This document shows, one piece after another, positions 1 to 11,700 of a stretch of DNA of 55,533 nt. The translations under genes and the position numbers were made by a program. Origin of the DNA: Fragilaria crotonensis (lineage: Eukaryota > Bacillariophyta > Fragilariophyceae > Fragilariales > Fragilariaceae); assembly GCA_022925895.1 (NCBI GenBank), contig JAKSYS010000406.1:1-55533 (forward strand), in the 5' to 3' direction. Position 1 is the first letter of the stretch. Each line of letters begins with the position of its first letter. Below the pieces are notes generated by a model, which was given only the letters and a program-made list of their open reading frames with translations, was not told where the DNA came from and did no database searches.

Positions 1-640
1 CACAAACACACCTCGCTAAGATTGGGCCTAAGTCGTAGTGGATTTGGTTTGTTCAACGTCTTCAAAACCGTGTACGTGGGCTTCAACCGTTCTCCGGGTA
101 CTCAGAGTACTCCAATATCGGCGGTATGACATATGCCATATGCCTAATGCCTACGCATATATCTGGCGGCGGGAAGAAATCTCAAAACTTGCATCAGTCA
201 TTTTGGATCCTCAATTTTTGGACTCCTATCTCCTATGATATAATAAACTACAGTATTGATCTGTCTCCATACTTGGTAAGTGCCAATCTATCATAGCGTT
301 CGGGGTGCGTACTTCTCTGCCAGAGAAAAGCACCGTATTGGCACAAGCAGTACGTAGTACTAGTACTACGTTGTTCGCGGAGGTAGGAATAGACCCCGAC
401 GACACCTATGTAAAGTTCATACCTCGGACATCTCCACATCATCTTCACCCAATACTCCGCGGACATCTCGCATCTTGCGAAGGACTGGATTCGATTCGAT
501 TACTCACTGCTCAGTGCTCACCTCAGTGCCACTAACAACCAAAACAACCACAACAACTCTCCACCTCTCTCGCACACATTGCCTACCAACTTGAGTTAAT
601 TGGTTTCGGTATCCACGACAGTCAAATCCGGAAGAAAATA
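1..640. other. intergenic, no gene recognised
   Basis: No convincing coding region on either strand. It holds short runs of GTAC-type words (around 100-115 and 350-370) like those in other intergenic parts of this window. The last 100 bases are CA- and CT-rich and lead up to the start codon at 641, so they probably include the promoter and 5' UTR of the coiled-coil gene. Confidence 0.5.
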
Positions 641-1369
641 ATGTCAGACGCGGCCTACCGTCGTGAATTGGAGTTGGAGCTCGAGAGGCTGGCTCGCGAA
701 CTCGCCGATGTCCGCATGGAGAAAGCGCAGCAGCGACAGAGAATTGAACAGCTTCAACAGGAACAGTGTCAATTGCAGGATCAACTCGGACAAAAGACCG
801 CGGGTGATAAGGAATTGAGGACTGATCTGGCACAGCAACTCCAAACTCTTCATCAAGTTGTAAGACAAAAGAAGTCAGAACACTGCAAGGTGAAGCAGGA
901 GTGGGAGAGGTCGAAAGAACAGTACGATCACTTGAGGCAAACTGTTGATTTATTTCCTTCCAATAAGCAGGATGACGAGGATGATGATATGGAGGCGAAT
1001 GAAGCCCGTTCCAGAGATGTTCTCAAGTCATTGATGGACAGCTCGTTGTTCGACAATTCTGAGAATGCGGCCTCTCGAGCCGATGACGCTTCTTTAGGTG
1101 ATAACGATACCGTCATCACTGAGCACACCAAGGACAGTTTGCAACTTCATCGCATGAAGCAGCAACAACGCCGTAAGGCACAAGGTGATGATGCGAATGG
1201 CGGAGGAGGTGGCCTGTCAAAGTTTTTCTCCAAGCAGGAAGGAGGGGCATCCTTGCCACCTCCAGCTTCGTCGTCGGGCTCTGCAAACAAACTCGGTTCC
1301 TTCCTTGAAAATGATGGCAAGAAGCCATCCAAGTCTGTTGAAAAGGATTTGAGGAGTGCTAGTGAGTGA
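641..1369 (+). CDS. coiled-coil protein of unknown function
   Basis: An uninterrupted 242-residue reading frame with an ATG in a plausible context (AATAATGTC). Residues 1-115 are a highly charged, Gln-rich heptad-like stretch (ELELELERLARELADVRMEK onward), which predicts a long coiled coil. Residues 115-165 are acidic (DDEDDDMEANEARSRD). The C-terminal third is low complexity: basic Gln-rich (MKQQQRRKAQ), then a glycine run, a short LSKFFSKQEGG patch and a Ser/Pro/Gly tail. There is no signal peptide or membrane segment, so a cytosolic or cytoskeletal protein is likely. The LSKFF patch between disordered linkers could be a short docking motif. I do not recognise the family. It converges on the urea transporter gene, about 310 bases away. 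Confidence 0.75.
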   Translation: MSDAAYRRELELELERLARELADVRMEKAQQRQRIEQLQQEQCQLQDQLGQKTAGDKELRTDLAQQLQTLHQVVRQKKSEHCKVKQEWERSKEQYDHLRQTVDLFPSNKQDDEDDDMEANEARSRDVLKSLMDSSLFDNSENAASRADDASLGDNDTVITEHTKDSLQLHRMKQQQRRKAQGDDANGGGGGLSKFFSKQEGGASLPPPASSSGSANKLGSFLENDGKKPSKSVEKDLRSASE

Positions 1370-1682
1370 GTGAATGACGTCAGTTCTCATACCTTGCACT
1401 GAAGTGTGGACTCGTCGGAGTAGGAATATCTGTAGTTTGTTCTGCTGCTCTATAATTGTAAGAGAACAAAGTCGTAGCTTTCTATAAGACCTCTCATTGC
1501 AGTAGGTTTTCGAGAATTACAATTGTGTTAAACTGAACTTACTTTCCATTGACATTGCCCTTGGCAGTAACAAAACTGGTAGTGCATTAAAAAAACTGTG
1601 GTCAGCACTAGTGCGGTTGACTCACTGACCTAGACGCTTCGTGTCGACGTGCGCCGTGATGCTTGTCTCATGCGTAACATCT

Positions 1683-2747
1683 TCATTCATTCTTTTCTGG
1701 AGAGTGGGGGTTCTTTGCCAATCTGTACCCAGGCATTTTCAGCAAATAACATCCTGACATTGCAATACAGAACGGCAGTGTGAGACAGGGAGCGTAAAAC
1801 GTTCCAAATACTTGTTGGAACGCTCCAAACTGAGCAGCAGTGGCAACAGCCCCGCCGGCAGACACTGCTACGGTGGTTGGTGAATGCACGAAAAAGACCC
1901 CAACACCAAGACTCGTGAGGGCACTGTTGAAGCCCCACAAACCAATGGCAATATGTGCCACATCGGCACCGAGCGCGGCTCCAGTGAGAGCACCAAGAGA
2001 TGCGCCCATGGCAGTGTGGGCCGCGAGGCCAGGACTGTAGAGCGCCATGCTGCCCAACAGAGCGGCGCCAGTTAGATTGGAATCCACCACAAAGATTTGT
2101 GAGACTCCCTTGAGAGGAGCCGAGATGGCCAAATTGAGGAATGAGCCATCGTACGAGGGCATTGGTGCCGACCCCTCAAATGGCTTGGAGCGCAACAACA
2201 TACTGAGCGTTACAAAATTGAAACTTAGTGTCCATTGGGGAACAGACCCCATGGCCGGCTTGAGAGCATTGGCAACGAAGGGTGACATGGCCCCCGCGAT
2301 GGTTGTCGTCACGAGAGCACTCATCCATAATGCAGGAGGTGCAATGAATACGGCAGTCGCGCAGCCTACGAGGCATCCATTGTATCCGCAAAGACCACTG
2401 GCGATGGCGTCTTTGTCATTCAATACGGTTGCAGCTCCGGTGGCAGCAGCAGTGCCAACGGCAGCGAGGCCTGCCAGGTACGGATCTCCCAAAGCTAGCG
2501 AGCCCAGAATGGCCAGGCCAGACTGTGGTGAATTCAAGAAAACGACCTGTCCGGCTCCCCGAGCAACTGAATCAATGAAAGGAGGAAGAGCCGTATACTT
2601 TTGGGGCTTCTTGTCTTTACCTGAGGACTCTGACGAGCTCCCGAAGAAGCGAGAGATGCGCACAGAATGATCATAGCAACTCCCAATGGGTGTTGTACTG
2701 CTGCGGCGAATGAAGTGATGGTTGTGGGCAAACATAAGGCTCCGCAT
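1683..2747 (-). CDS. urea transporter (UT / SLC14 family)
   Basis: 354 residues. The body is a polytopic membrane protein built of two homologous halves. The first half has VVFLNSPQSGLAILGSLAL and then SGLCGYNGCLVG. The second repeats this as IFVVDSNLTGAALLGSMAL and IGLWGFNSALTS. The paired N-x-SG/TG and GYNG/GFNS signatures are those of the urea transporter family, which forms trimeric channels with passive urea conduction. About ten membrane spans are expected and the length fits. The first 45 residues (HHFIRRSS, then RISRFFGSSSESS) are rich in Arg, His and Ser with almost no acidic residues, unlike a plain plasma-membrane UT; they read like a mitochondrial presequence. Diatoms run a mitochondrial urea cycle, so an organellar location is possible but is only an inference. 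An internal ATG four codons on would not change this. The family call is secure; the location is not. Confidence 0.9.
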   Translation of the reverse strand: MRSLMFAHNHHFIRRSSTTPIGSCYDHSVRISRFFGSSSESSGKDKKPQKYTALPPFIDSVARGAGQVVFLNSPQSGLAILGSLALGDPYLAGLAAVGTAAATGAATVLNDKDAIASGLCGYNGCLVGCATAVFIAPPALWMSALVTTTIAGAMSPFVANALKPAMGSVPQWTLSFNFVTLSMLLRSKPFEGSAPMPSYDGSFLNLAISAPLKGVSQIFVVDSNLTGAALLGSMALYSPGLAAHTAMGASLGALTGAALGADVAHIAIGLWGFNSALTSLGVGVFFVHSPTTVAVSAGGAVATAAQFGAFQQVFGTFYAPCLTLPFCIAMSGCYLLKMPGYRLAKNPHSPEKNE

Positions 2748-3739
2748 GATTTGACTGTTGGTTGATAGGAGTGCGTGATACGTTTCGTCGTACCTGATAG
2801 GTCGTACTGCAGACTTCAGGTAGATCGTTGAACCTATCAGGTGCTACCGGTAGGAGCGCTTGATAGATAGAAGATAGATTGCTGTTCGGAGTTCCGAGTG
2901 CGGTGCCTGAGAGCTGATTGCAAAGATCAATGCTGTTGTCCCACGTACGGAGTACCAGGTATCTTGAACGAGAGTGCCTTTATAATCAACAGAAGCGATG
3001 CAATGAAGCAATGCATAAAACAAACAAAAGATCGTGCGCAGCTTCGGCAAACTCCAGATCTATTCTACGATTTATGTGCTTCCGTTCTTGAGATCGGAAT
3101 TTCATCAAGAGTCTACTACTACCTATGACCTGTGACCTATGAGTACCGGTAATAGTATGACATGTAGTGGTCTACGGTAGTAGAGTCAATCGTACGCGTG
3201 CACTTTATTAGGATGTTTAGGATCCTACCGGTAGACAGTACTGGTACGCTTGCTGCACGTGGATGTATATTACTGCAAGTACCTGGTACTGTAGTAGGAG
3301 TGTGAATGACTTAAAAAATGTTTCACCATCAGCACTTTGCGCATCTGAACCTCTGCAACTTCACAAACATTGTCCGAGCACGGCGCTGTTTTCGGAGTAG
3401 ATTGCTACGCCTATAACGTGAGGTACGAGTACGCCACGAAAGACACCTAACAGGATTCTTGAATTGCCACGCGCAAGAATCTTTCGAGACTCCGTGATGA
3501 CACTAGCGAACAGAGAGGCGAAAGCCTACCGTAGCTTGCCTTCTTGCATTGTGAGGAGGATATTGCGTGCGATTGGAACCAACCACACACGCAGTCGTCG
3601 CGTGTGCGTCCCTCGGCAAACAGGTTAGTGCACAACGTATAGTAAGGATGCGCGCTGTTCGTCGACTACAAGAACTCCCAGTCGAATTTGCAGAAAGCAT
3701 CACAGTAATGATGATCCTACATGTATAGTGGTGTCCTGC
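2748..3739. other. intergenic, no gene recognised
   Basis: About 990 bases between two minus-strand genes. Only short accidental reading frames. Palindromic CTACCGGTAG occurs near 2847 and 3225, with other GTAC-rich words such as AGTACCAGGTA near 2950. The 3' end of this stretch should contain the polyadenylation region of the GOSR1-like gene, and the 5' end the urea transporter promoter. Confidence 0.5.
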
Positions 3740-4610
3740 TTACCCGAAGATATACCAAAGGATGAATAGAATGCACGATGCAATGACTCCCGCCAAAATC
3801 ATATCATCTCGACTCCTTCGTCTCCGAATGTTCTCCACCAATCGATTGAGTCCAGGAATATTGGACGTGATACGCAAAATCGTTCCTTGTACGCCACGCA
3901 ACGACATACCTTGCGTGCGAAGATCTGAATGAATTTCTGCGGCTTGATTGATGACAGCGGCCGAGGCTGTGAGAGAGTTGCTAATGTGATTTCGCTCTCG
4001 CATCAAATGTTGCATCGCTTCATCTTGATCGTTTCCACCTCCTACTTGGGTTTTAGCACCCGCGAATAGTTCCAGTTGTTCCTTCTTTCGGGTGAACAGA
4101 GCCGAGGTCTTCTGGAAGTCTCCAGTCAAATCAAATAGGATTTCACGATAGCGTTTGACAAGGAGTTGCTGTTGTGATTTCCCCGTCCGCTCGGCCACCG
4201 GCGCTAGCTTTGTTTGGATGAGATCGGAGAGTGCTGCAAGTGTGCGTTGAATGTCGCTGCGAAGGGTGGCTTCTTCCTCTGTGGGAATGACGGAGCCCGT
4301 CTCTGCGGAATTTAGGAGAGAGTCAAGTGACTTGTCCTGATTGTTAAGTTTTTGTGCCAACTACTCCAGCAGAAAACAGATGCAAATGGAGAAAGGTTGT
4401 GTGAGTGGGAGGAGCCCATGGTATAACTCATGAATCATTGTTAGGAATAAGCGATAGGCACTACTACCTGGTACTGCAGTAGCGTACTGGAGTGGTAGGC
4501 TTTATCTTCTTCACGTAAGATGTTCGTACCTGTTGGTATCTCGACACTCGATCCTCCAAATGACGCTCCAACTTGGTGGCCTCTCGTCGCAAGGAATCAA
4601 AATCTTCCAT
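3740..4610 (-). CDS. GOSR1: Golgi Qb-SNARE GOSR1/GS28 (Gos1), two exons
   Basis: Exon 1 runs 4610-4530 (27 codons, starting MEDFDSLRREATKLERHLED). Exon 2 runs 4360-3740. They are joined across a 169-base intron with GT at 4529-4528 and AG at 4362-4361, phase 0, giving 233 residues. The N-terminal Habc part begins like human GOSR1 (W/F-D-x-LR-x-x-A-x-x-LE). The SNARE motif (LMRERNHISNSL to LRTQGMSLRGVQGTI) is followed by SNIPGLNRLVENIRRRRSRD and a C-terminal membrane anchor (MILAGVIASCILFILWYIFG). This is the tail-anchored Golgi SNARE that acts in ER-Golgi and intra-Golgi fusion with syntaxin-5-type partners. Human GOSR1 is about 250 residues, so the length fits. The reading frame is open upstream of the chosen ATG to 4736, but homology starts at MEDF. 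Confidence 0.9.
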
Positions 4611-5706
4611 GGTCTCTACTGAGTGGTCTGCTGCAGTTGTCGTCGACGTTGGCCCGCCGCGACGTTGACGAAGTGGTTGCGACAGAGAAATGGTAAATCC
4701 AGTCGATCTAGTCGGACAGTGTGATGTGATTCTCAATTCCTCAGGTCAGATCCAGATACAACGAGTTTCACTTGCCACTTCTGTAACGTCAACCGTCGCC
4801 TCAAGTAGATTTCTGAGTCAAAGATGCGATGATGAGGAACGAAAGCTGCTTCCAGAAGATGCTGTACAACGGAAATTAGCTCTTTGATGAGGACTTACTG
4901 TAGTAGTGGCGTTTTCGACATCATTCGCAACTTGCTGCAATGCGCAACATTTGCACAGGTTTGAGATATCATTATCCTAAACCATGTTCGAGGCCGTACC
5001 GCCGTGCCAGTTCTTTATCACAGTATTGTAGAACCGAACCACCTGGTACTGCAAATACTACCGGTAGTACCGGTTGCGAGCGTGTCAAACGTATGACAAC
5101 CCGGTGTGTCTTGTAGTTGTCATGAATACTCCGAACACAACGAGTCGTTTGTAGTCGGAGTTATAACTTTGGTACTAGTACCATGGTACTCCAGTGCTGT
5201 CGCATTCTTTAGTGCTCTGACTATTCAAACTTCAAACCAAATTGCCGGTACTAGTACCAGGTATGCACAGTAGAATTCGGACTACGTGGCAATTGAGGTC
5301 GGTTTTTATAGAGGTACGAGTACCAGTACCAGGTATCGTACTGTGCCTCTATCTAATGTTGATGCTGGTACAGGAAGTTTACTGCAATATATGTCATATA
5401 TATATATGGATACAATTATTGCTACCTTTCCTACTGGAATCTGTTACAGTACTGAAGTCCGAGCTAGAGACTCGTACAGTGTACAAGATACTTGCACTCT
5501 CTGCAATGACTACAGTCTATCATACAGTACAACATCCGCGCGCCCGCCTGTTTTGAACGTTGGCTTCCAAATAAAACGACTTTTCTTAGGTCACAAAGTA
5601 AGCCACTTCTTCGCTGTTCAGGACTGTATGAGAGGTGCAACGGCCTGTTGTTGACGCCTCGTGAGTTTCATCTTGTTCTCAACCACTCCGATCAACGATC
5701 AATACC
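4611..5706. other. intergenic between divergent GOSR1 and formin genes
   Basis: About 1.1 kb shared upstream region of the minus-strand SNARE gene and the plus-strand formin. It is rich in GTAC words (ACTACCGGTAGTACCGGT near 5067, ACTAGTACCATGGTACTCC near 5175, GAGTACCAGTACCAGGTA near 5318) and an AT-rich (TATA)n patch near 5395. No coding region supported. Confidence 0.5.
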
Positions 5707-8700
5707 ATGGCGTCGTACTCTACCTCTCGCTTCGCCTTGAAGGTCGAGAAAGACTTCGCCATCCAGTTGACAGATTCCCAACTCCGATTGCAGAAACGCA
5801 TTCATGGTACCGAAGCTACTAATATCGTTAGTGGTGTCGAACATGCGGGACCTAGAATGGACTTGCCAGAGTTTTCTCTGCGAGAACAAGATGAGAATAA
5901 TGCACTTTTGCTACGCAAAGCACTCAACAACTCTAATACGAATACACGGCATTCGACGGGGGCAATTGTCAGTAACGCAGATCGGAAAGCCATGTTGCGC
6001 AAGATTCTCGCTCAAAAGAGTCGATCCAGAGCAGCCGCAATAGGGAAAGCAGTCGAACATGAAGAACAGAACCATGTGTCTTCAAAGCATTCAGCTCCAG
6101 TCGAGCAGCATGAGCTGTACCTCCTTAAGTCCACACCTGTGCCGTTGAGGCAACAGGAACCAAACCAGACTCCCGTGAAGAGACACCCGTCGGTGCAGAA
6201 GCAAAGCATCCGTCATCCCGTAAAATCAGCTCCTCAAATAACAACATCATCAGCCCTGCATCAGGATGTTTCCAAAAGTGACACCTCTGGATCTGCTACA
6301 ACCTCCAAGGACGACCAGAAGGCATTGCTAAGAAAGGTTCTTGCAAACAGCAGGGCCAAAAGGCAGAATGCTGCCGAACAGAGAATTTCACCACGTTCAA
6401 GTTTGATGGAGTCCCAAAAAAAGGCGATATCAGAAACGGGTTTTAAACGAGAGTCACTGCCGTTTATCAGACCAGATGTGCCTAAGTCCCAGGGAAGACT
6501 CTCACCTCGATTGGGCTTGATGCAATCCCAACGAAAGTCTATGGTGGAGATCAGGAGGGAAGCCATGACAGAGGCGCCACAAGGGCAGCCTATCAAGGAC
6601 TCACTTCTATCTCATCAACCATCTCGCCTTATTCGTCAAGGTACTAGTAACAGGGAAAATGCTGCTCTTGACCAGAAACGTGCGGAGCCTGAATTTACGG
6701 CCCCGATTCGGAGACACGACCCTTCTCAATCAACCAAAACGACACTCGAATCTCAGGCCAGACCAATGAAATCTCCTTCCAAAAATCGTGAGATATTGAC
6801 AGCGACGAGTCGCTCTCAACACAGTGACATGTCTCATCGGTCGTCCGAGATTCTCACATCATCGCGAATGGAGTTTACGGACAAACCTGCGAAATTGAAA
6901 GACATCACCCCCGATGTGATAAATCGACCCAAAGATCCCACTCGCAATTCTGATTCGCAACACATCAACCCTTCCAGGCTCCGACTGCCACCGCCAGAGC
7001 AAGAGTTGGATTCGTACGGAGCATTCTTTTCCGTACTTCAGAAAGAAGGTGCAAATGACCATCGAGAATTGTTCCGCTCATTCAGGTCGATATTTTATTC
7101 CGGTAAGGTGGAGCTTACCGAAAAGCAGAAGCGTGTTAAATTTGACAGCAGGACGAAGAAGACCTTGACGGAAATGAATCTATATCTTAAGCGAGTATCC
7201 GACATGGAATGCAAGGCGGAAACACAGCTGGTGAATGATAAGAAATTCGCGAAAGAAGGTGGCCATCGACAAGTTTCTCCCCGCGGTTTGATGTCGATCT
7301 TCAGCAATCTCGTAGCCATGAATCTGGCTCCGACACAAGCGGAAGTTTACGCGTGCAGCCACTCTCCGAACTGAAAAAAGTTAAGGCTTGGATGACATCC
7401 TTCCGCCCCACACAGGAGAAACTGGCTCCTGTAGAAACAGATGACGCTGAGGTATTAATGGAGTCCATCGTCCGGACTCCACCACCTGAGCCTGTAAATC
7501 GTCAGGTCTCATGGCTGGCAGCGCATCGCGAGAAGCAGCTCCAGGCCACAGCATCTCTGCAATCTAATAATGACGAAGAATTGGCATCTCCTAGCAGTCG
7601 CAAAAGGCGAATCAATGAGTCAGACACTTCCTGTCCACCGTGGGCTAAGATCCAACTCAAATCAACAAGGGACAAGTCAGTGAACACAAAGGACGAATCA
7701 GTTGAAAGCAGTGCTGTTCCTTGGTCGAAGACGCTGCTTCGGGGGACATCAGCATTGACAGAAATCAATGAATCGTCGGACGAAAACGATACCCACGTGG
7801 AAGAAAGCCGAACTGTTGGCAGCTCCCTTGATAAGCCAGTCCACACTGATCGAAATCACCAAGGCCGAGATGGCGATCAAGGGACGTCACTGGGTATGTT
7901 GCAATACCAGGCGAAGACGAAGAAGGAACCAGTGGTCAAATCCTTTGTTCCGACAACGAAAGAGCCTGTCGGAGCTGTTCCATGGTCGAATGGGTTGAAG
8001 CTCAAACATGTTGAAGCCAACCAACCAGAAGTAAACAATTCGGTACCGTGGGCTCAGGTAAAGCTTCGGAAGAGAGTAGAAGCTGCGCCAGACGTTCCAA
8101 GTGATAACAAGAGAGAGGAGTTACCCGGCGTCCAGATGTTGCGGAAGACCAATCACAGTGCACCCGAGGCGCCGGGTGACTTATCTCGAGATGAGAAGTC
8201 TTCTGAGGATTCGCGTGAGGAAGATGTCATTGATGCTCCCTCAGCTCTGACACCAGCCAAGATGACAATACATGGCGCGTTGGCTGACATGTTTGCCGCC
8301 CGACTTGGACAAGCGCCTAAGTCGCCTCAAGCAGAGGAAGTTCCAACAGCCGATTCTAGTGTTTCAGAGAATACCGACGAGGAAGCGACACCACGAGAAG
8401 TGAAAAATGCTTTGTCCACCATGCTTGCAGCCCGACTTGGTCCGGTCTCGAATCCCACAAGCGAGCGCAAGGAAAACTCGGTTTCTGAAAGGAATTCAAC
8501 AGAAAATGGGAACAGGGTGTTGGCTACAATGGTCGCTCCCCGACTTGGTAAAGCCTCACATACAGAAGAAATGGCTTTGAATGAGTCTGGCACCGACGAG
8601 ACTGACAGCAATCCTTCAGCATCTGATATCAAAGGCGCCCTCGCGAAGATGTTTGCTATGCGTTCCGCGCAGAATCATGTGGCGGTCGTAGAACCGCTTA

Positions 8701-11700
8701 TCAGCGTTGGCGACGTCATTGATTTCGACAGCCTTCGGGAGACCTTCGAAAGATGTTGAAAAGCCATACGTCGGTCGAACTTTTGACAACGCCGGGTTTA
8801 CCTGATGAGGTTGTCATCCTTGGAAGTGATTTGATCTTGGTTGCGTCACCTCAATCAGGTGGTGCGAGGCAGCGAGTCATATGGCACCATCTGCGCGAGG
8901 ACATAGAATCCATTACTCTTGATATGGCGCAGAATGTCGCAGATCTCATGGTGTCAGGTGGTGCCCACAAGTCACTCAAGTTTAGAAGTGCAGAGGGCTG
9001 TTTGCGATTTGCAGCCTGTTTCTATCAAGCTGCTGATGTCGTGTCCTCGGAACGAAGTTCTCATTCCAGGCCGACTGACGACCGTGCAGTTCCGAACGAG
9101 GCGTCTAGTTCAACAGAGCACCTGAATAGTGAGGAGCAGCAATTTTGGAAAGATTCCGGGCAGCTCGAAAAGTGAGGGACGCAAACGATCTTCTAAAAGC
9201 AATGATTGGAGGGGACAACGTCGATGATGATTTGAGTGAGGAGGACCAGAAGACAGTTGATCTTTACAAGAAAATGCTTAGGATGCAAATCCCGCCTGAA
9301 GCGGTGCATCACAAGATGACTAGAGACGGTGTCACTCAGAGACTCGTGGATATAGTTCTTAGGCAAGAAACGCCGGCGCCGGTGGAGCCAACAAATTGTC
9401 TTACAGGTGACGAAGAAAGGATTGCCGACCAATATCGAAAGATGTTGAAAATGCAGATCCCCAAAGAGGCGGTTCAGCACAAAATGACTAAGGAAGGTGT
9501 TGATCAAAAGATTGTCGATGCTGTCCTCAACACAGAAACCCAAAAGTGTCAAGAAGTTGAGGCAGAAAAAGAGCAGCCGGTGAGCAGCCTTTCAGAGGAG
9601 GAAGAAAAATTGATCACATCATATCGCAAGATGCTTAAAATGTGCATTCCTCCTGATGCTATACGCCACAAGATGAAGAAGGACCAGGTGGACGACAAGA
9701 TCGTGTTCGCCATTTTCCCCGAGGACGCCGTCAGTGCTGCAGCGAAGGTAGGAAAGGTGCCAACATTGACTGACGATGAAAAAAAGACTGTGGAAACCTA
9801 CCAGAAAATGCTGAAAATGAGAATTCCACCAGATGCTGTTCGCCACAAAATGGCAAACGACGGCGTATGCGCCAAGATTGTGGCCCTTGTTCTCGGCGAA
9901 GCGCCGACAGAGAAGACGACATCGACTGGACTTACAGAGGAAGAGGAGAAAGCAGTTGCGAGTTACAAGAAAATGCTCAAGATGCACTTTCCAGAGGAGG
10001 CCATCCGGCATAAGATGACCAAGGAAGGTGCTAGCGACAAGGTTGTTGGGGCTGTGTTCGAGGTCAAGAAGAATTCGACACCTCCTGGTCCCATGACGAG
10101 TAAGGCCTCGCTACGTGGCAGCGACCTCGTCGCCTTGCACTGGACGCCTCTATCTGGGGAGGAACTTGACAATAGTGTTTGGAGAGCGAGTAAGAAACGA
10201 AAGGTAGCCGGTACTCAGCCTGGAACAAACGATATCTCCAAGCTTATCGAGTTGTTCAAGAAGAAGAGTAATCCAAAGGGTGGCGTGGCCGTTGGTCCAA
10301 CAAGCAACTCTGATGCAAATGGAAAAGCAAAGTTGATCGACTTGAACAGAGCCAATAACATAGCGATTTCTCTGAAGGCATTCATGGATTTCACGCATCA
10401 GAAGTTGGCAGATACAATCGCCCACCTGGAACCCCAAGAACTCATCACAGGAGAACGAATCCAATTTGTGAAGGATCTACTTCCCAATCTCCAGGAAGTG
10501 CAGGCAATCAAAGCTTACACTGGCGACGATGCCAGGCTGGTGCCAGCCGAGCACTTTTTCCGGCGCATTGTTGCTGTGAAGCGAATCGAAGTTAAGGTGG
10601 AAGTTATGAAAATGATGGCAACTTTCAGGACCAATGCATTCGGGTTTTTGGAGAACTATAAAATTCTTGAACGTGCATGCGTCCAGGCTCAGAGCAGCGA
10701 AAAACTTCAAGAAGTATTGGACATGGTACTTCATGTTGGAAACATTATGAATGAAGGCACGCGAACCGGTGGTGCAGCCGGCTTCAAGTTCGATTCTCTC
10801 TTAAGCTTACACAGACCAAGAGTGCAGACGGCAAGACGACAGTCCTTGATTATCTTGTTATGATCTTTGTGGCCAAGAACAAACGCGAAACCCTTGACAT
10901 TAAATCAGATTTCGTTGATTGTCAAACTGCCAGCAGGATGCTGATTTCGGACATGAATACCGAAGTGAAAGGGATGTCTGATGCACTGCAGAAGTGTAAG
11001 ACAGAGTTGAATATCATGAAGAAGGAAGTTGGAATGATCACAGACGAGAAATTAGCTGAAACAAAATCGGTTCCATCTGATGATCCAATGGCAGGCTTGA
11101 TGCTCGCCATAAAAGCTCGTGGATCACAAGGAGATGGAGTCAATCCGCATCAACTCCTTCGAAGGCGAAAGCCGCCAGCAGTTACTTGGAAGCGATCAAC
11201 GCTAGGAAGGATGCTGAAAACAAACGGGAGGACGATGCTCAGAAACCTGGCAAACTCAACCTTGATGTTATCAAGGAAAAATGCCAGCTTAAGGGTGAAA
11301 AGGAGGAGGCATCGCTTCTTCGAAAGGTATTGTCAAGTTGTACGGCTCCAGATCTTGGTGAGGGCGAAGACATACCAGTCGATCAAATGGAGCAAGGCAT
11401 TCTTGTTCCTCCTCCAAAACCAATTCGACCCCCAACTGTTCAAGGTGGCATTAGCAGACTAGAAGATTTCATTGCTGATGCAGAAGAAACGATGACGAAA
11501 CTCCAGACGAGCAAAAACGCTGCAATCACAGCTTGCAAAAGTCTTGCCAAGTACTGTGGTGAGAGTGGTGGCGAACAGTCAGCTACGACATTGCTGGGAA
11601 TCTTGTGCCAATTTGCAACGAACCTTAGTGATGCGGTTAAGAAGTACGACAGACGCCTTGAACTTGAGGCCAAGAAGGCAGCTCAAAAGCAGAAGGAAGA

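Noticed and set aside
2047-2670. 207-residue plus-strand frame
   Set aside because: Antisense to the urea transporter; composition mirrors its Ala/Gly-rich membrane segments.
7340-9143. Tiny 11-17-base GT-AG introns at three formin breaks
   Set aside because: GT...AG strings of suitable length exist (GTTTACGCGTGCAG at 7345-7358), but they are common by chance, too short for known diatom introns, and cannot explain the break inside the conserved FH2 block at 10800.
10790-10810. Programmed -1 frameshifting as the cause of the breaks
   Set aside because: No slippery X-XXY-YYZ heptamer or shared context at the nine sites; missing bases explain all of them.
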